Source: Calothrix sp. PCC 6303
GTDB taxonomy: Bacteria; Cyanobacteriota; Cyanobacteriia; Cyanobacteriales; Nostocaceae
Direction: 5' to 3'
DNA: 64,000 nucleotides
Assembly (NCBI RefSeq): GCF_000317435.1
Contig: NC_019751.1
Location: 4,898,001 to 4,962,000 of the forward strand
A program made the translations under genes and the position numbers. The number at the start of each line of letters is the position of its first letter. The stretch's first letter is position 1. Shown in pieces: positions 25,631 to 34,969 of this stretch. The notes below the pieces were generated by a model. It worked only from the letters and a program-made list of their open reading frames with translations. It ran no database searches and had not been told where the DNA came from.

Positions 25631-27377
25631 AGCACCAGTCCAGTAGAAGTAGTTGACAAGATACATAGTTTTTGCAGAGGCTAATTTATAGGAGAATAAG
25701 GAGAATAAGGTATGAGGAGTGCAAACTATGCGTCCATTAATATGGGAACCTCCAATCTCCCTGTCAAGCAAAGAAGAAAAAGTTGCGAAACGTATACGCA
25801 AAGCAAAGTTATTTGTATTTTTGCGGCAAATACGACACGAATTATTTGACCCAGACTTCCAAACGGAGTTAGCAAGGGTATTCAAGGACAGTAGTGTTGG
25901 TTTATCTCCAATACCACCAGCACAACTTGCACTTGCAGTAATTTTACAAGCATATACAGGGGTTTCAGATGACGAGGCAATAGAAGCGATTGAAATGGAT
26001 AGGCGATGGCAGCTAGTTTTAGATTGTCTCGATTGTGAACAAGCTCCATTTGGCAAAGGGACACTAGTTAGATTTCGTGCGCTTTTGATGTCAAAGTCTC
26101 TTGACCAGAGGATTGTGGCGAAAACAGTTGAAATGGCACATTTTCATGAAGGTTACAATCCGAAGTCGTTAAAAGTAGCCTTAGATTCAAGCCCGTTATG
26201 GGGAGCGGCACGTGTGGAAGACACGTATAATTTGTTAGGTCATGCACTAAGGAAAGCATTATTCGTAATAGCTCAGAATTATGAACAGGACGATTCTGGT
26301 GTTACAGGCGTTACAGCGACTATCGGTGCAGAAATCATCACGGGAACGAGCCTGAAAGCTGCCTTAGATTTAGATTGGGATGACCCGGAAGCTCGTAATG
26401 TTGCACTATCTACAATATTGCAAACATTAGACTCAGTTGAGTCTTGGGTCAAACAAAAAACTGATTTGGATGAAAAAACAAGCACTCAAGTCAACAAGAG
26501 CATTGAAGATGCGAGGCAAATTGAATCACAAGATGTTGAGGAGAAATCTGATGGCTCCCCAAAGCTCCGTAAAGGTGTTGCTAAAGATAGACGCATTTCA
26601 ATTGAGGATGAGGATATGCGTCATGGTCGTAAAAGTCGCAGCCAAAAAATTGATGGTTACAAACGTCATATTTTCAAAGACTTAGAATTGCAAATGGTAA
26701 GAGCTGTTGGTGTTACCAGAGCAAACGAACCAGAAGCATCTGTAACTATGGCAATTGAGTTCGACTTAAATGCCCAGAACGTAACAACTCTTGACATCAA
26801 AGAGCTACATATTGACCGTGCATATTTAGCTAGTCATTGGGTTAAACAACGCACACCTGATATGACTATTATTTGCAAGGCATGGAAAGTCCGCAACGGT
26901 AATTTTTTTGATAAAAATGCCTTTGTTCTGGATTGGGAAAATCATTTCATTCGCTGTCCCAATGGAGTTAGTTTACCCTTTAATGAGGGGACTGTTGTCC
27001 ACTTCCCCAAACACGAATGTCAAACCTGTCCTTTACGCTCTCAATGTACAGAGAGTAAGCAAGGTCGCAGTATCTCTATTCACCCTGACGAGTCTCTACT
27101 TGTAGAGCTACGGGAACGTCAAACTACACAGAGTGGACGTGAGAAACTCCGCGAGCGCGTTAGTGTTGAGCATAGTTTAGCTCATATTGGTCAGTGGCAA
27201 GGAGATAAAGCTCGCTACATTGGCTTACGCAAAAACCTTTTTGACCTTCGACGTATGGCTGTTGTTCATAATCTCCACGTTCTTGCTCGTATGTTTGAAA
27301 CTAATAATAAAGAAATTTCTAATTTTAATAATTCATACTCTGCCTGATTTGTCAATATCTTCTACTGGACTGGTGCT
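25631..27377 (+). mobile_element. Complete IS element (IS1182-like), 1747 bp
   Basis: Terminal inverted repeats begin AGCACCAGTCCAGTAGAAG on both ends (19 of 19 identical), then three mismatches, then TTGACAA (29 bp overall). It is flanked by CTAG on both sides (25627-25630 and 27378-27381), a 4-bp target duplication. It holds one intact DDE transposase gene. The family assignment rests on transposase layout and needs comparison with ISfinder. The insertion looks recent, as both ends and the host frame are undamaged. Confidence 0.88.
25728..27347 (+). CDS. DDE transposase of the IS element
   Basis: A 539-aa protein. ATG at 25728 is chosen over the GTG at 25719 because GAGGAG sits 9 bp upstream of it. 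The N-terminal DUF772-type region (~30-110, LSPIPPAQLALAVILQAYTGVSDDEA) is followed by the first catalytic Asp in ALDSSPLWGA, a charged insertion (~245-300), the second Asp in HIDRAY, and a Cys cluster (C-x2-C-x5-C type: CQTCPLRSQC). The catalytic Glu is in RVSVEHSLAHIG, followed by RKNLFDLRRMAVVHNL. No frameshift or stop is present, so it is probably active. It matches IS1182-type transposases in length and order. Confidence 0.9.
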   Translation: MRPLIWEPPISLSSKEEKVAKRIRKAKLFVFLRQIRHELFDPDFQTELARVFKDSSVGLSPIPPAQLALAVILQAYTGVSDDEAIEAIEMDRRWQLVLDCLDCEQAPFGKGTLVRFRALLMSKSLDQRIVAKTVEMAHFHEGYNPKSLKVALDSSPLWGAARVEDTYNLLGHALRKALFVIAQNYEQDDSGVTGVTATIGAEIITGTSLKAALDLDWDDPEARNVALSTILQTLDSVESWVKQKTDLDEKTSTQVNKSIEDARQIESQDVEEKSDGSPKLRKGVAKDRRISIEDEDMRHGRKSRSQKIDGYKRHIFKDLELQMVRAVGVTRANEPEASVTMAIEFDLNAQNVTTLDIKELHIDRAYLASHWVKQRTPDMTIICKAWKVRNGNFFDKNAFVLDWENHFIRCPNGVSLPFNEGTVVHFPKHECQTCPLRSQCTESKQGRSISIHPDESLLVELRERQTTQSGREKLRERVSVEHSLAHIGQWQGDKARYIGLRKNLFDLRRMAVVHNLHVLARMFETNNKEISNFNNSYSA

Positions 27378-28156
27378 CTAGTGATGCTGTAATTCTACAA
27401 ACTCTTTTAAAAAATGATGTTGAAGAAAAAGGAGATATTCATCATCGGCAACAACAAAAAAAAAGAACAGCTTTTGAGCGTAGAGGATTTGTGGTTTTCC
27501 CCTCTAACGAATATCCTTCCCCTGCTGGAGGAAATTATCTACCTTCCTTAAGCACAGAAAAATATGTTATCGCAGTGAGAAAAACAGATTCTAAATTGCT
27601 TGAAATTATTGATGATGAAGTTTTAGCTGATTTAAAAGATCGTAAATCAGAACTAGGAAAGGCTATGGAGAAAATAGAGTTATTTGAAAAAGGTCAAAAT
27701 CTAAATACAAATATTTTTCAACAAACTTTTACACCAGATCCAAAACCGATACCTTCTCCTACACCCATACCTAATTGGTGGGAGAACGCCACTGTTATAG
27801 CTGCAATAATCGCTGCGTTTGCAACGATTATGACTGCAATCTTGAATCCACAACTTATTGGAAACATTTTGAATTGGATAAAGGGTAAAAAATCATCTCA
27901 ACAAATAGTCACTGGACGTGTTCTAAATAATACAAATGGCGCATGGATACCAGGAGCAAAAGTCAGCCTTGAAGCAAATGGGATTCCACTAACTGAATTT
28001 ACAGATTCAGAGGGCGTATTTGAATTTTGTTTTCAAACTTCCGAAAGTAAGATTAGAATACGTGTTGAGGCAAACGGCTATAATATGTATGATAGGCGGA
28101 TAGATATTTCTTCTCCCAGAGCAATACACGATATTAGGTTGAATAATACGATTTGA
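27378..28156 (+). pseudogene. 3' part of the IS-interrupted substrate-binding-type protein
   Basis: The frame is open from the CTAG duplication (SDAVILQTLL...) to the stop, giving 258 residues. It contains the rest of the binding domain (GGNYLPSLSTEKYVIAVRKTDSKLLEII pattern, in short blocks), a Pro-rich linker, and one membrane segment (ATVIAAIIAAFATIMTAIL). A final ~80-residue beta-sandwich follows with VTGRVLNNTNGAWIPGAKVSLEA...TDSEGVFEF, typical of carboxypeptidase regulatory-like (CarboxypepD_reg) domains. A GTG at 27491 could be mis-called as a start. The combination of binding domain, helix and regulatory sandwich is unusual; without a promoter it is probably silent. Confidence 0.85.
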
Positions 28157-28300
28157 TTTTTGAACGTATATTGAGACTGAAAATACTGTTTTATGATGAT
28201 TTTATCTAAATGTGATCGCATCTCCAGGAATGTGAAGGGAGAAACCCGATTCTTTAAAACAACCAAGGAATTAGGTTTATATTGTCCAATCCTGACAACA

Positions 28301-28327
28301 AAAACCCCGGCTAATCACCGGGGTTTT
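28301..28327 (-). terminator. Terminator of clpC (also usable on the plus strand)
   Basis: Perfect 10-bp arms AAAACCCCGG and CCGGGGTTTT enclose a 7-nt loop, with a T5 run on the minus strand. It lies 18 bp past the clpC stop and downstream of the broken plus-strand gene. Confidence 0.88.
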
Positions 28328-28344
28328 ATTGTAAATAACTTAGA

Positions 28345-30798
28345 TTAGATACTTGCTAAAAGTAACTCTCGACTCTCAGACTTAATAACCTTCACCTTGC
28401 CATCATCATCAACATCAATGAGTGCGGTATCCCCATCAACTATTTGACCAGAAAGCATTGCTTCAGCGAGGGAATCTTCCAACAGGCGCATAATTGCTCG
28501 ACGTAGGGGTCTGGCACCATAACTGGGGTCATAACCTTCTTGAACAACTCGCTCTTTGAAGCGATCTGAAACCTGGAGAATAATACCTCTTTCTTTGAGA
28601 CGGGAACCGACATCCAGAAGCATAATTTCGGCGATTTGCTTCACTTCGTCCTTATTCAACTGTGTGAAGACGATAATATCGTCAAGACGGTTGAGGAATT
28701 CGGGACGGAAGAAGTTCTTCAGTTCTTCGTTCACCAGGGTTTTGATCCGGTTGTAACTAGCTTCCGATGCATCGTCGAATTGGAAACCGATACCACCACC
28801 ACCTTTTTCAATTACCTTGGAACCAATATTAGAAGTCAAGATAATCAAGGTGTTTTTGAAGTCTACTTTTCGTCCTTTAGCATCAGTAAGATGCCCATCA
28901 TCAAGGAGTTGTAGCAGCATATTAAACACATCGGGGTGTGCCTTCTCAATTTCATCAAACAGGATGACTGTGTAGGGTTTGCGGCGTACTGCTTCTGTAA
29001 GTTGTCCACCTTCTTCGTAGCCTACATAACCTGGGGGTGAACCGATGAGTTTGGAAACGGTATGACGCTCCATAAACTCGGACATATCTAAACGAATCAT
29101 CGCATCTTCGGCACCAAAGAAGTAGGCTGCCAAGGACTTCGCCAATTCAGTTTTACCCACACCAGTAGGTCCTGAGAAGATAAAGCTAGCGATGGGTCGA
29201 TTGGGGTTCTTCAAGCCGACGCGGGCACGACGAACGGCACGGGAGACGGCTGTGACTGCTTGTTCCTGTCCAATTAACCGTTGATGTAGGGTATCTTCTA
29301 GATGCATCAGCATCTCTGATTCCGACTCGGTTAGTTTGTTGACGGGTACCCCTGTCCAGGAAGCCACGATTTGGGCGATATCTTCCTCGTTGACAATGGG
29401 ATTATTGTTGTAGTCGCTGGATTCGGCTTGAATTTGCCCTTCCAGTTCGATTTCTTTGTCCCGTAGTTGTCCAGCCTTCTCGAAGTCTTGAACGCGGACA
29501 GCTTCGTCTTTTTCCTTGCTGAGTGAGCGTAGTTGGCGCTTGAGTTCGCGGCTTTGGGAAATTTGCGAATTGCGTAAGCGGACGCGGGAACCAGCTTCAT
29601 CGATCAAGTCTATCGCCTTGTCAGGGAGGAAGCGATCGCTTATGTAACGATCTGATAGTTCTGCCGCTGCTTGCAGTGCCTCATCGGTAATGGTGACGCG
29701 GTGATGCTGTTCATAAACAGAGCGCAAACCCTGCAAAATATGAATGGTTTCTTCTACTGAAGGTTCACCCACCAAAATCGGTTGGAAGCGTCTTTCTAAA
29801 GCTGCATCCCGTTCGATGTTGCGATACTCATTCAGGGTTGTGGCACCCAAACATTGAAGTTCACCCCTTGCTAGGGCTGGTTTCATGATGTTAGCGGCAT
29901 CCATACCGCCTTCAACACCACCTGCACCTACTAAGGTATGGATTTCATCGATTACGAGGATGATATTTCCCTCGGTACGGATTTCTTCCATTACTTTTTT
30001 TAGGCGTTCTTCAAAGTCGCCACGGAAGCGGGTTCCCGCCACCATTAAGCCCATATCGAGGCTGACAACCTGTTTCCCTAAGAGAATCTCTGGTACATCT
30101 TGGTTGACAATACGTTGTGCTAGCCCTTCAGCGATCGCTGTTTTGCCTACACCCGGTTCACCAATCAATACCGGATTGTTTTTGGTGCGCCGACCAAGTA
30201 TTTGGACGGCGCGTTCTATTTCGTTTGCCCGTCCGACAACTGGGTCTAATTTACCTTCCTGTGCTAGTTTGGTGAGATTTTTGCCAAACTCTTCCAGCAT
30301 CAGACTTTGTTGGTTACGGCGTTGCCCACCGCTGCTAGCACCTGCGCCTGGGGCAACAGCTACATCATCGCCTAGACGGCGAATTACAGCAGTCCGAACT
30401 TCAGATAAATCGATACCTAGATTTTGTAAAACCTTAGCGGCTACGCCTTCTCCGGCTTCAGTTAAACCTAATAATAAATGTTCAGTACTAATGTAATTGT
30501 TGCCAAGCGATCGCGCTTCTTTAAAAGCTTGCTCAAATAGACTTTTAACTTTAGGAGTAAAAGGAATCTCAGGTGGTACGAAACCAGAACCCCTACCAAT
30601 AATTTTTTCGACTTCGCGGCGTGCGTCTTTGAGTGTGACACCCAAATCAACGAGTACTTTAGCAGCAACCCCGTTTCCTTCTCCAATCAGCCCCAGGAGA
30701 ATTTGCTCTGTACCGACAAAGTTATGACCCAGGCGACGAGCTTCCTCCTGAGCTAACATGATTACCCGAATGGCTTGGGAAGTGAAGTGTTCAAACAT
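28345..30798 (-). CDS. clpC: Clp protease ATP-binding subunit ClpC
   Basis: An 817-aa AAA+ unfoldase that feeds substrates to ClpP. Two Clp N-terminal repeats (~1-145) are followed by NBD1 with Walker A GEPGVGKT at 213-220 and [12 protein letters not shown], a UVR/M-domain region (~410-460) typical of ClpC rather than ClpB, and NBD2 with [31 protein letters not shown] and the IGF-type loop equivalent for ClpP docking (GGIGF). Length and order are normal. In cyanobacteria it is essential and works in the cytosol on photosystem and pigment protein turnover. It is transcribed alone, divergent from the small gene at 31.1 kb, with a strong terminator. Confidence 0.97.
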   Translation of the reverse strand: MFEHFTSQAIRVIMLAQEEARRLGHNFVGTEQILLGLIGEGNGVAAKVLVDLGVTLKDARREVEKIIGRGSGFVPPEIPFTPKVKSLFEQAFKEARSLGNNYISTEHLLLGLTEAGEGVAAKVLQNLGIDLSEVRTAVIRRLGDDVAVAPGAGASSGGQRRNQQSLMLEEFGKNLTKLAQEGKLDPVVGRANEIERAVQILGRRTKNNPVLIGEPGVGKTAIAEGLAQRIVNQDVPEILLGKQVVSLDMGLMVAGTRFRGDFEERLKKVMEEIRTEGNIILVIDEIHTLVGAGGVEGGMDAANIMKPALARGELQCLGATTLNEYRNIERDAALERRFQPILVGEPSVEETIHILQGLRSVYEQHHRVTITDEALQAAAELSDRYISDRFLPDKAIDLIDEAGSRVRLRNSQISQSRELKRQLRSLSKEKDEAVRVQDFEKAGQLRDKEIELEGQIQAESSDYNNNPIVNEEDIAQIVASWTGVPVNKLTESESEMLMHLEDTLHQRLIGQEQAVTAVSRAVRRARVGLKNPNRPIASFIFSGPTGVGKTELAKSLAAYFFGAEDAMIRLDMSEFMERHTVSKLIGSPPGYVGYEEGGQLTEAVRRKPYTVILFDEIEKAHPDVFNMLLQLLDDGHLTDAKGRKVDFKNTLIILTSNIGSKVIEKGGGGIGFQFDDASEASYNRIKTLVNEELKNFFRPEFLNRLDDIIVFTQLNKDEVKQIAEIMLLDVGSRLKERGIILQVSDRFKERVVQEGYDPSYGARPLRRAIMRLLEDSLAEAMLSGQIVDGDTALIDVDDDGKVKVIKSESRELLLASI

Positions 30799-31089
30799 GA
30801 GCGGGTTATTGCCTCCCTTGCTGCTTGACTGTGGATGAGTGAAAGTTTCACCCTGAGTTTGAAGTTTTCTGTACTTTCTTAAAGATAATGTATCTTTATT
30901 TAATACTTGGTGACAGTAGTGAGAGCCGTAAGGGATGGGGTGTGGTAGCCGCCTGATTAATTAGTGGGGTATTAACCCTAACATCCATCATCCCTCGGAT
31001 AGATTTGTATTGGGAATTTGTCATGGGACATTAGGCTATAGAATTATATTCTTTATCTGGCACCTAATGTAGATTTCTAATTTTAACTC

Positions 31090-31371
31090 ATGAACAAAGA
31101 CCAAGAGCATCCCCAATATGCAAAAGACCGTCCAACTGTAGAAAGCCTAGTTGTTGCAGAGCCGACTGATCTAAATCTAGCAGAATTAGCGCGATTGCGT
31201 GTGCGTTACCATGGTTTTCCTGGTGCTAGAGATATTCAAACCTATTTGGATCAAGTGATGCAGCGCTGGGGTTTGACAGAAGATGAGTTATTTGCCAAAA
31301 CCCGCGCTATTCATCAGGTTGGAGGAATGTATAAAACTCGTGGGAAGAAGGAAGAACAAGATTGGAACTAG
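31090..31371 (+). CDS. Small conserved cyanobacterial protein (DUF3288-like)
   Basis: A 93-aa protein with the conserved stretch EPTDLNLAELARLRVRY followed by GFPGARDIQ and a C-terminal YKTRGKKEEQDWN. From memory this matches the cyanobacterial family DUF3288; that label should be confirmed. It is soluble and helical with no signal peptide. Function unknown. It is divergent from clpC with 291 bp between. Heptamer repeats (GGCAGAA) and a hairpin follow. Confidence 0.75.
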   Translation: MNKDQEHPQYAKDRPTVESLVVAEPTDLNLAELARLRVRYHGFPGARDIQTYLDQVMQRWGLTEDELFAKTRAIHQVGGMYKTRGKKEEQDWN

Positions 31372-31376
31372 TACAT

Positions 31377-31445
31377 GAAGGCAGGAGGCAGAAGGCAGAA
31401 GGCAGAAGGAACAATTGGGAGGGGTCGGAATCCTCTCCCAATTGT
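31377..31445. repeat. GGCAGAA heptamers plus hairpin
   Basis: After GGCAGGA/GGCAGAA heptamers (31379-31409) comes a hairpin with arms ACAATTGGGAG (31411-31421) and CTCCCAATTGT (31435-31445). It could end transcription of the small gene at 31.1 kb, though there is no T run. Confidence 0.55.
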
Positions 31446-31537
31446 AAGCGCCGTTAAACGGTGCGGTCTTAAACCCTTATTCCATGATTGTCACAGCAGA
31501 GGACAGAAAACAGTATTCCCTCCTGCCTACTGCCTTG

Positions 31538-32440
31538 TTACTTAATTTCTTGAGAAAATTCGAGAATATGTTGAGATGTAATTTGTGGTTGTTCTAAATG
31601 CGGCACATGCCCACAGTCTGGAATCCAAATTAATTTACTGTTGGGAATGGCTTGTTGAAACTTTTCTCCATCTTTAATTCCCAGAATTCTATCGGAATCA
31701 CCCCATAATATAAGGGTTTGCTGTTTAATCTGTGATAGCCGTTCTCCTTTAAAAGCGTTATAACCACCACTTTTGGTAAAAGCAATTAAAGCTTGACTCC
31801 AATTGGGTAGCTGTAGATGTAAAGCCGCACAAATTTGGGCATCAAGGGAGGCTAACTCTTTATTTTTGTATGCTGCGCTAGAAATACTTTGGCGAATTTT
31901 GGGATTGCGTAAAAACTCAGTAGCAAAGTAGCCCAAAGGGGGAAACATAAACTTAACAAGGGGTGAACTAGCTACTAACCCAGCACTATCGATTAAAATA
32001 AGTTTTTCCACCACTTCCGGGTAAGTCAAAGTAAAATCAAGGGCAGCAGCTCCACCCATGGAAGCACCAACTAAAATAATTGGCTGATTAATGTGGGTTT
32101 TCCAGAATTCATAAAGATGAGTTTTAATTGCGTTAACATCATATTTGATGCCTGTAGGACGTTCGGTGAAGCCAAATCCCAATAAATCAACCGCCCAGAC
32201 ATGGTGATTAATTGCAAGTAATGGCAGTAGACGGCGAAATTCCAGTACCGAACTATCAAAACCATGAATTAAGAGGAAGCACTTGTCACTATTTCCTGAT
32301 TTTTGCTCAATGTAGGTTGTAGAAATAACTTGACTAATGGACTCAATAGTGATTTTAGCCTGCTGGATGTTTTGAGCGATCGCAATTGAGGATTCTTCAG
32401 TTAATTTGGTAGCAGTGCTGGGTAAAAAGTTCGGAAACAT
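31538..32440 (-). CDS. Alpha/beta hydrolase
   Basis: A 300-aa alpha/beta-hydrolase-fold protein when started at the second conserved Met (MFPNFLPSTATKL, 32440); the frame is open 13 codons further up. The oxyanion strand is LLIHGFDSS. The nucleophile elbow is GASMGG (Ser). The acid is probably Asp in GDSDRI and the catalytic His lies in CGHVPHLEQP. A lid region lies around GLVASSPLVKFMFPPLGYF. Such enzymes in cyanobacteria are often annotated as putative lipases or esterases; the substrate is unknown. Neither neighbour hints at a pathway. Confidence 0.85.
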   Translation of the reverse strand: MFPNFLPSTATKLTEESSIAIAQNIQQAKITIESISQVISTTYIEQKSGNSDKCFLLIHGFDSSVLEFRRLLPLLAINHHVWAVDLLGFGFTERPTGIKYDVNAIKTHLYEFWKTHINQPIILVGASMGGAAALDFTLTYPEVVEKLILIDSAGLVASSPLVKFMFPPLGYFATEFLRNPKIRQSISSAAYKNKELASLDAQICAALHLQLPNWSQALIAFTKSGGYNAFKGERLSQIKQQTLILWGDSDRILGIKDGEKFQQAIPNSKLIWIPDCGHVPHLEQPQITSQHILEFSQEIK

Positions 32441-32568
32441 GGGCAATAGAAATGGAAATGCTACTGAATATCCTCCCATTTAGTGGGATTTATTACCTAA
32501 AAGCCCATAGCTAAACGCTAACAGCCATTGGATAAATCTAATTTTTAACCGTTATTAGTATAATTGGC

Positions 32569-33819
32569 GTGAGAATCGAACGAGCAACATTATTATTAGA
32601 ACAATCTCGTTATGAGATGGCAGAAAAGGAACTTAGACTGGCTTTGGTAGAGTCTCCAAGTGACGCATCTGCTCATGCACTGCTGGGGTTATGCTTAAGT
32701 TATCAGAAACAGTACCAGGAAGCGACACAAGCAGCGGAAACTGCTATTTCCCTGGCACCTGATATGCCATTTCCCCACTATATACTTGCCTATATTTTAT
32801 GCGATCGCCGTCAGTTGGAATTGGCGGAAAAATCAGTGATGGAGGCTATCCGTCTCAATCCTTACCAAGATGCCTATTTTGCCCTGTTGGCACGGTGTAA
32901 GTATAATCGGAAACTTTGGGATGAGGCACTACTGGCAGCAAACCAAGGATTGATAATAGATGCAGAAAACGTTGAGTGCTTAAATTATCGGGCTTTGTGT
33001 TTGTCACAGTTGGGCAGGGGTGAGGAAGCTTTAACCACAGTTGAGGGTGCTATTTCCATTTCCCCTGAAGATGCAACTTCCTATGCTAGTAGTGGTTGGA
33101 TTTTGCTATCCCACGGGAAATCACCTGATAAAGCTTTGGAATATTTCCGTGAAGCTTTGCGTCTGAATCCAAATTTGGAATGGGCACGTCAGGGAGTAAT
33201 TGAAGCCCTGAAAGCCCAAAATCCGGTATATCGGATGATTTTACGCTACTTTTTGTGGTCATCCCGCCTGACTCAGCGCAACAGGTGGATATTCGCGGTG
33301 GGTTTGTATTTTGCGATTCGCTTATTATTAGCAGGATTAAATCAAGCTGGTTTTTCTCAACTTGTAGCTGTAGTTGCCGCAGTTTATCTAATTTTTGTGA
33401 TTTTAACCTGGGTTGCCGACCCTTTATTTACACTACTGTTACGTTTCAACAAATTTGGTAGATTAGCACTGAGCAAAACAGAAATCCAACAATCCAACTG
33501 GTGGGCAGCTTGCTTTGGAGTTGCGATCGCATCTTTAATTCTGTGGATATATACCAATAATACTAGCGCGTTGATTAGTGCGATCGCTTGCTGCCTACTG
33601 TTGATTCCCACTGCGGCAATGTTCCACTGTGAAGCCGGATGGACAAAAAATGCAATGGGGATTTATACAGGTGTTTTAGTTATTTTGGGGTTGATCACCA
33701 TAGTCTTATCAATGTTCAGCAAGTCATTGTGGCTCATACCAATGGTAGCTTTTCTCGTGGGCGCGATCGCATCCAGTTGGGTAGCTACTTGGTTAACCGG
33801 AATTAAACCTAAAAAGTAA
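32569..33819 (+). CDS. TPR-repeat protein with C-terminal membrane region
   Basis: A 416-aa protein beginning at GTG. About six TPR motifs span residues ~1-220 (A-LGLCLSYQKQYQEATQAAE, ILAYILCDRRQLELAEKSV, WDEALLAANQGL and so on). A basic segment (RLTQRNRW) leads into six or so hydrophobic helices up to residue 412. It likely acts as a membrane-bound scaffold facing the cytoplasm with the TPRs. No enzyme motif. It is divergent from the hydrolase with ~130 bp between starts. Confidence 0.82.
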   Translation: MRIERATLLLEQSRYEMAEKELRLALVESPSDASAHALLGLCLSYQKQYQEATQAAETAISLAPDMPFPHYILAYILCDRRQLELAEKSVMEAIRLNPYQDAYFALLARCKYNRKLWDEALLAANQGLIIDAENVECLNYRALCLSQLGRGEEALTTVEGAISISPEDATSYASSGWILLSHGKSPDKALEYFREALRLNPNLEWARQGVIEALKAQNPVYRMILRYFLWSSRLTQRNRWIFAVGLYFAIRLLLAGLNQAGFSQLVAVVAAVYLIFVILTWVADPLFTLLLRFNKFGRLALSKTEIQQSNWWAACFGVAIASLILWIYTNNTSALISAIACCLLLIPTAAMFHCEAGWTKNAMGIYTGVLVILGLITIVLSMFSKSLWLIPMVAFLVGAIASSWVATWLTGIKPKK

Positions 33820-33872
33820 AAATCAGGGTTTTACAGTCATTTTCTGGTAAATAGACCAAGAAAAAAATGACA

Positions 33873-33995
33873 TTAAACTATTTTTTTTAACTGTTGTTTG
33901 GATTGGGCAAAATCTTTAATTAAAAGATATAGCTCATCCAGATATTCTTCGTTGATGCTATCAATTTCAGCTTTAATGTTATCTTTTGCGGTCAT
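33873..33995 (-). pseudogene. Truncated duplicate of the antitoxin gene at 37.2 kb
   Basis: On the minus strand the first ~38 codons (MTAKDNIKAEIDSINEEY...) match the antitoxin at 36986-37201 almost residue for residue, then the frame ends after KKIV instead of continuing into KPSFMSKLK. Only 40 aa remain. The upstream DNA is also duplicated (ribosome binding site, promoter region and the GAGAGCGAACG motif), so a segment of at least 300 bp was copied. The partner PIN toxin is absent here. Confidence 0.75.
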
Positions 33996-34030
33996 TTTCG
34001 CCTTTCCTGTCAATACTATACTGATTGTAA

Positions 34031-34131
34031 TACCAATTTGAAAAAACAATGCGACAGATAGATATTTGTAGAGACGTAGCAGTGCTACGTCTCTACCGTT
34101 GGATGTGTTGCAATCATTATTTGAATTGGTA
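34031..34131. mobile_element. MITE-like element, TACCAATT ends, with demonstrable empty site
   Basis: A 101-bp element with imperfect ~26-bp inverted ends starting TACCAATT, flanked by TAA on each side (34028-34030 and 34132-34134). The paralogous region at 37.2 kb has the same flanking DNA with a single TAA (37234-37236) and no element. Its centre is the same 29-bp GTAGAGAC palindrome as in the element at 4447-4549, although the ends differ. Confidence 0.75.
34068..34096. repeat. 29-bp GTAGAGAC palindrome, identical to 4494-4522
   Basis: Arms GTAGAGACGTAGC and GCTACGTCTCTAC with AGT loop, centred in the MITE. Confidence 0.85.
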
Positions 34132-34154
34132 TAACTTTTAGAGATAGCTGGAGA

Positions 34155-34182
34155 GCGAACGACTTACGTCGCGCAAGCTTCG
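34155..34182. repeat. 28-bp GCGAACGACTTACG repeat
   Basis: It starts GCGAACGACTTACGTC and ends GCGCAAGCTTCG. Identical at 36535-36562; variants at 34876-34899 and 35572-35605. It contains the small hairpin CGAC-TTAC-GTCG and outer CGAA/TTCG. All copies lie at borders of toxin-antitoxin modules. Confidence 0.7.
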
Positions 34183-34197
34183 CACATTAAGCTGCTC

Positions 34198-34416
34198 TTA
34201 TTTTGTCAAATCGTCAAGTTTTGCCAATATTTTTAAGCCTTCTTCCCGGTTTCCGGTTGCAGCCATTGCTTTAAATCTAGTATGGGTATCAAATTCTGCT
34301 AAAGCGATGGTAGATAATTCTTCAATTAGTTTATTGATGCTTATTCCCCTGGATTGAGCCAGTTCTTTTAATCTTGTGTGTTTGTCGTCTGGTAAACGGA
34401 TAGTTAAAGTACCCAT
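34198..34416 (-). CDS. Ribbon-helix-helix antitoxin
   Basis: A 72-aa protein. The N-terminal strand TLTIRLPDD and following helices (KHTRLKELAQSRGISINKLIEEL, in short) are the ribbon-helix-helix DNA-binding fold of CopG/Arc-type antitoxins. The acidic/hydrophobic C-terminus (~45-72) would bind the toxin. It lies 4 bp downstream of the PIN toxin gene in the same orientation, so toxin comes first, the reverse of most type II modules. It probably represses their shared promoter; a 20-bp palindrome is present at 34851-34870. Confidence 0.8.
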   Translation of the reverse strand: MGTLTIRLPDDKHTRLKELAQSRGISINKLIEELSTIALAEFDTHTRFKAMAATGNREEGLKILAKLDDLTK

Positions 34417-34420
34417 TTTT

Positions 34421-34843
34421 TTAGCTCCTAATGATTTCTTCGGGTTTTAATATTGATAAATTCGGAAATAGCAATTCAGCACTTTGAAAATCCTTGATGT
34501 TGTTAGTAGCGATAATTTCTGCATTACCAGCAACAGCTAACTCAATTAAGTGATTGTCAGCTTCATCTTTTAAATTTGGTCGCCATAGGTAGTAAATAGA
34601 AACCCATTGGCTGACGCTCATCAAGGAAGCAAGCAAAGCAGAAATTTCTGTGAGACTTAAAGGACATTTGGCTATAATTTCCGGACGCTGTATGACTGAT
34701 TCATACTCAGAAAATAAAGCGTTTCCCATCAAAGGCAAATATTCGCCTTGCAAACAGCGTCGAATTAGTTCTCTACTTGGTCCGGTTGAGCCAATAAGAG
34801 CGCTAATAAAGACGCTGGTATCGATCACAATCTTAATTGGCAT
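34421..34843 (-). CDS. PIN-domain toxin (COG1569-like)
   Basis: A 140-aa PIN endoribonuclease. Acidic metal ligands are visible: Asp7 in VIDTSVF, Glu in FSEYESV, Asp in DEADNHLIELA, and Asp in ATNNIKDF. Such toxins cut RNA and stop growth unless held by the partner antitoxin. The gene precedes and nearly abuts its RHH antitoxin. It appears intact, with all four ligand positions present. Two-gene modules of this kind belong to type II systems. Confidence 0.85.
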   Translation of the reverse strand: MPIKIVIDTSVFISALIGSTGPSRELIRRCLQGEYLPLMGNALFSEYESVIQRPEIIAKCPLSLTEISALLASLMSVSQWVSIYYLWRPNLKDEADNHLIELAVAGNAEIIATNNIKDFQSAELLFPNLSILKPEEIIRS

Positions 34844-34850
34844 GGAGATA

Positions 34851-34870
34851 TGATAGCATATACGCTATCA
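34851..34870. promoter_or_regulatory. Candidate operator of the RHH/PIN module
   Basis: TGATAGC and GCTATCA (7-bp arms, 6-bp spacer) lie 7 bp upstream of the toxin ATG, overlapping the expected promoter and translation-initiation region. RHH antitoxins bind such palindromes to autoregulate; this is inference from position. Confidence 0.5.
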
Positions 34871-34875
34871 AAAAT

Positions 34876-34899
34876 GCGAACGACTTACGTCTGCAAAGC
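34876..34899. repeat. Variant of the GCGAACGACTTACG repeat
   Basis: It starts GCGAACGACTTACGTC and then diverges to TGCAAAGC. It lies between the divergent RHH/PIN and ParDE modules. Confidence 0.55.
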
Positions 34900-34969
34900 A
34901 ATAACAAACTTTGACAAGCTTTGCTATTGGTGACACAATCAAATTAATAGGCAGAATCCAAATAAAGCC

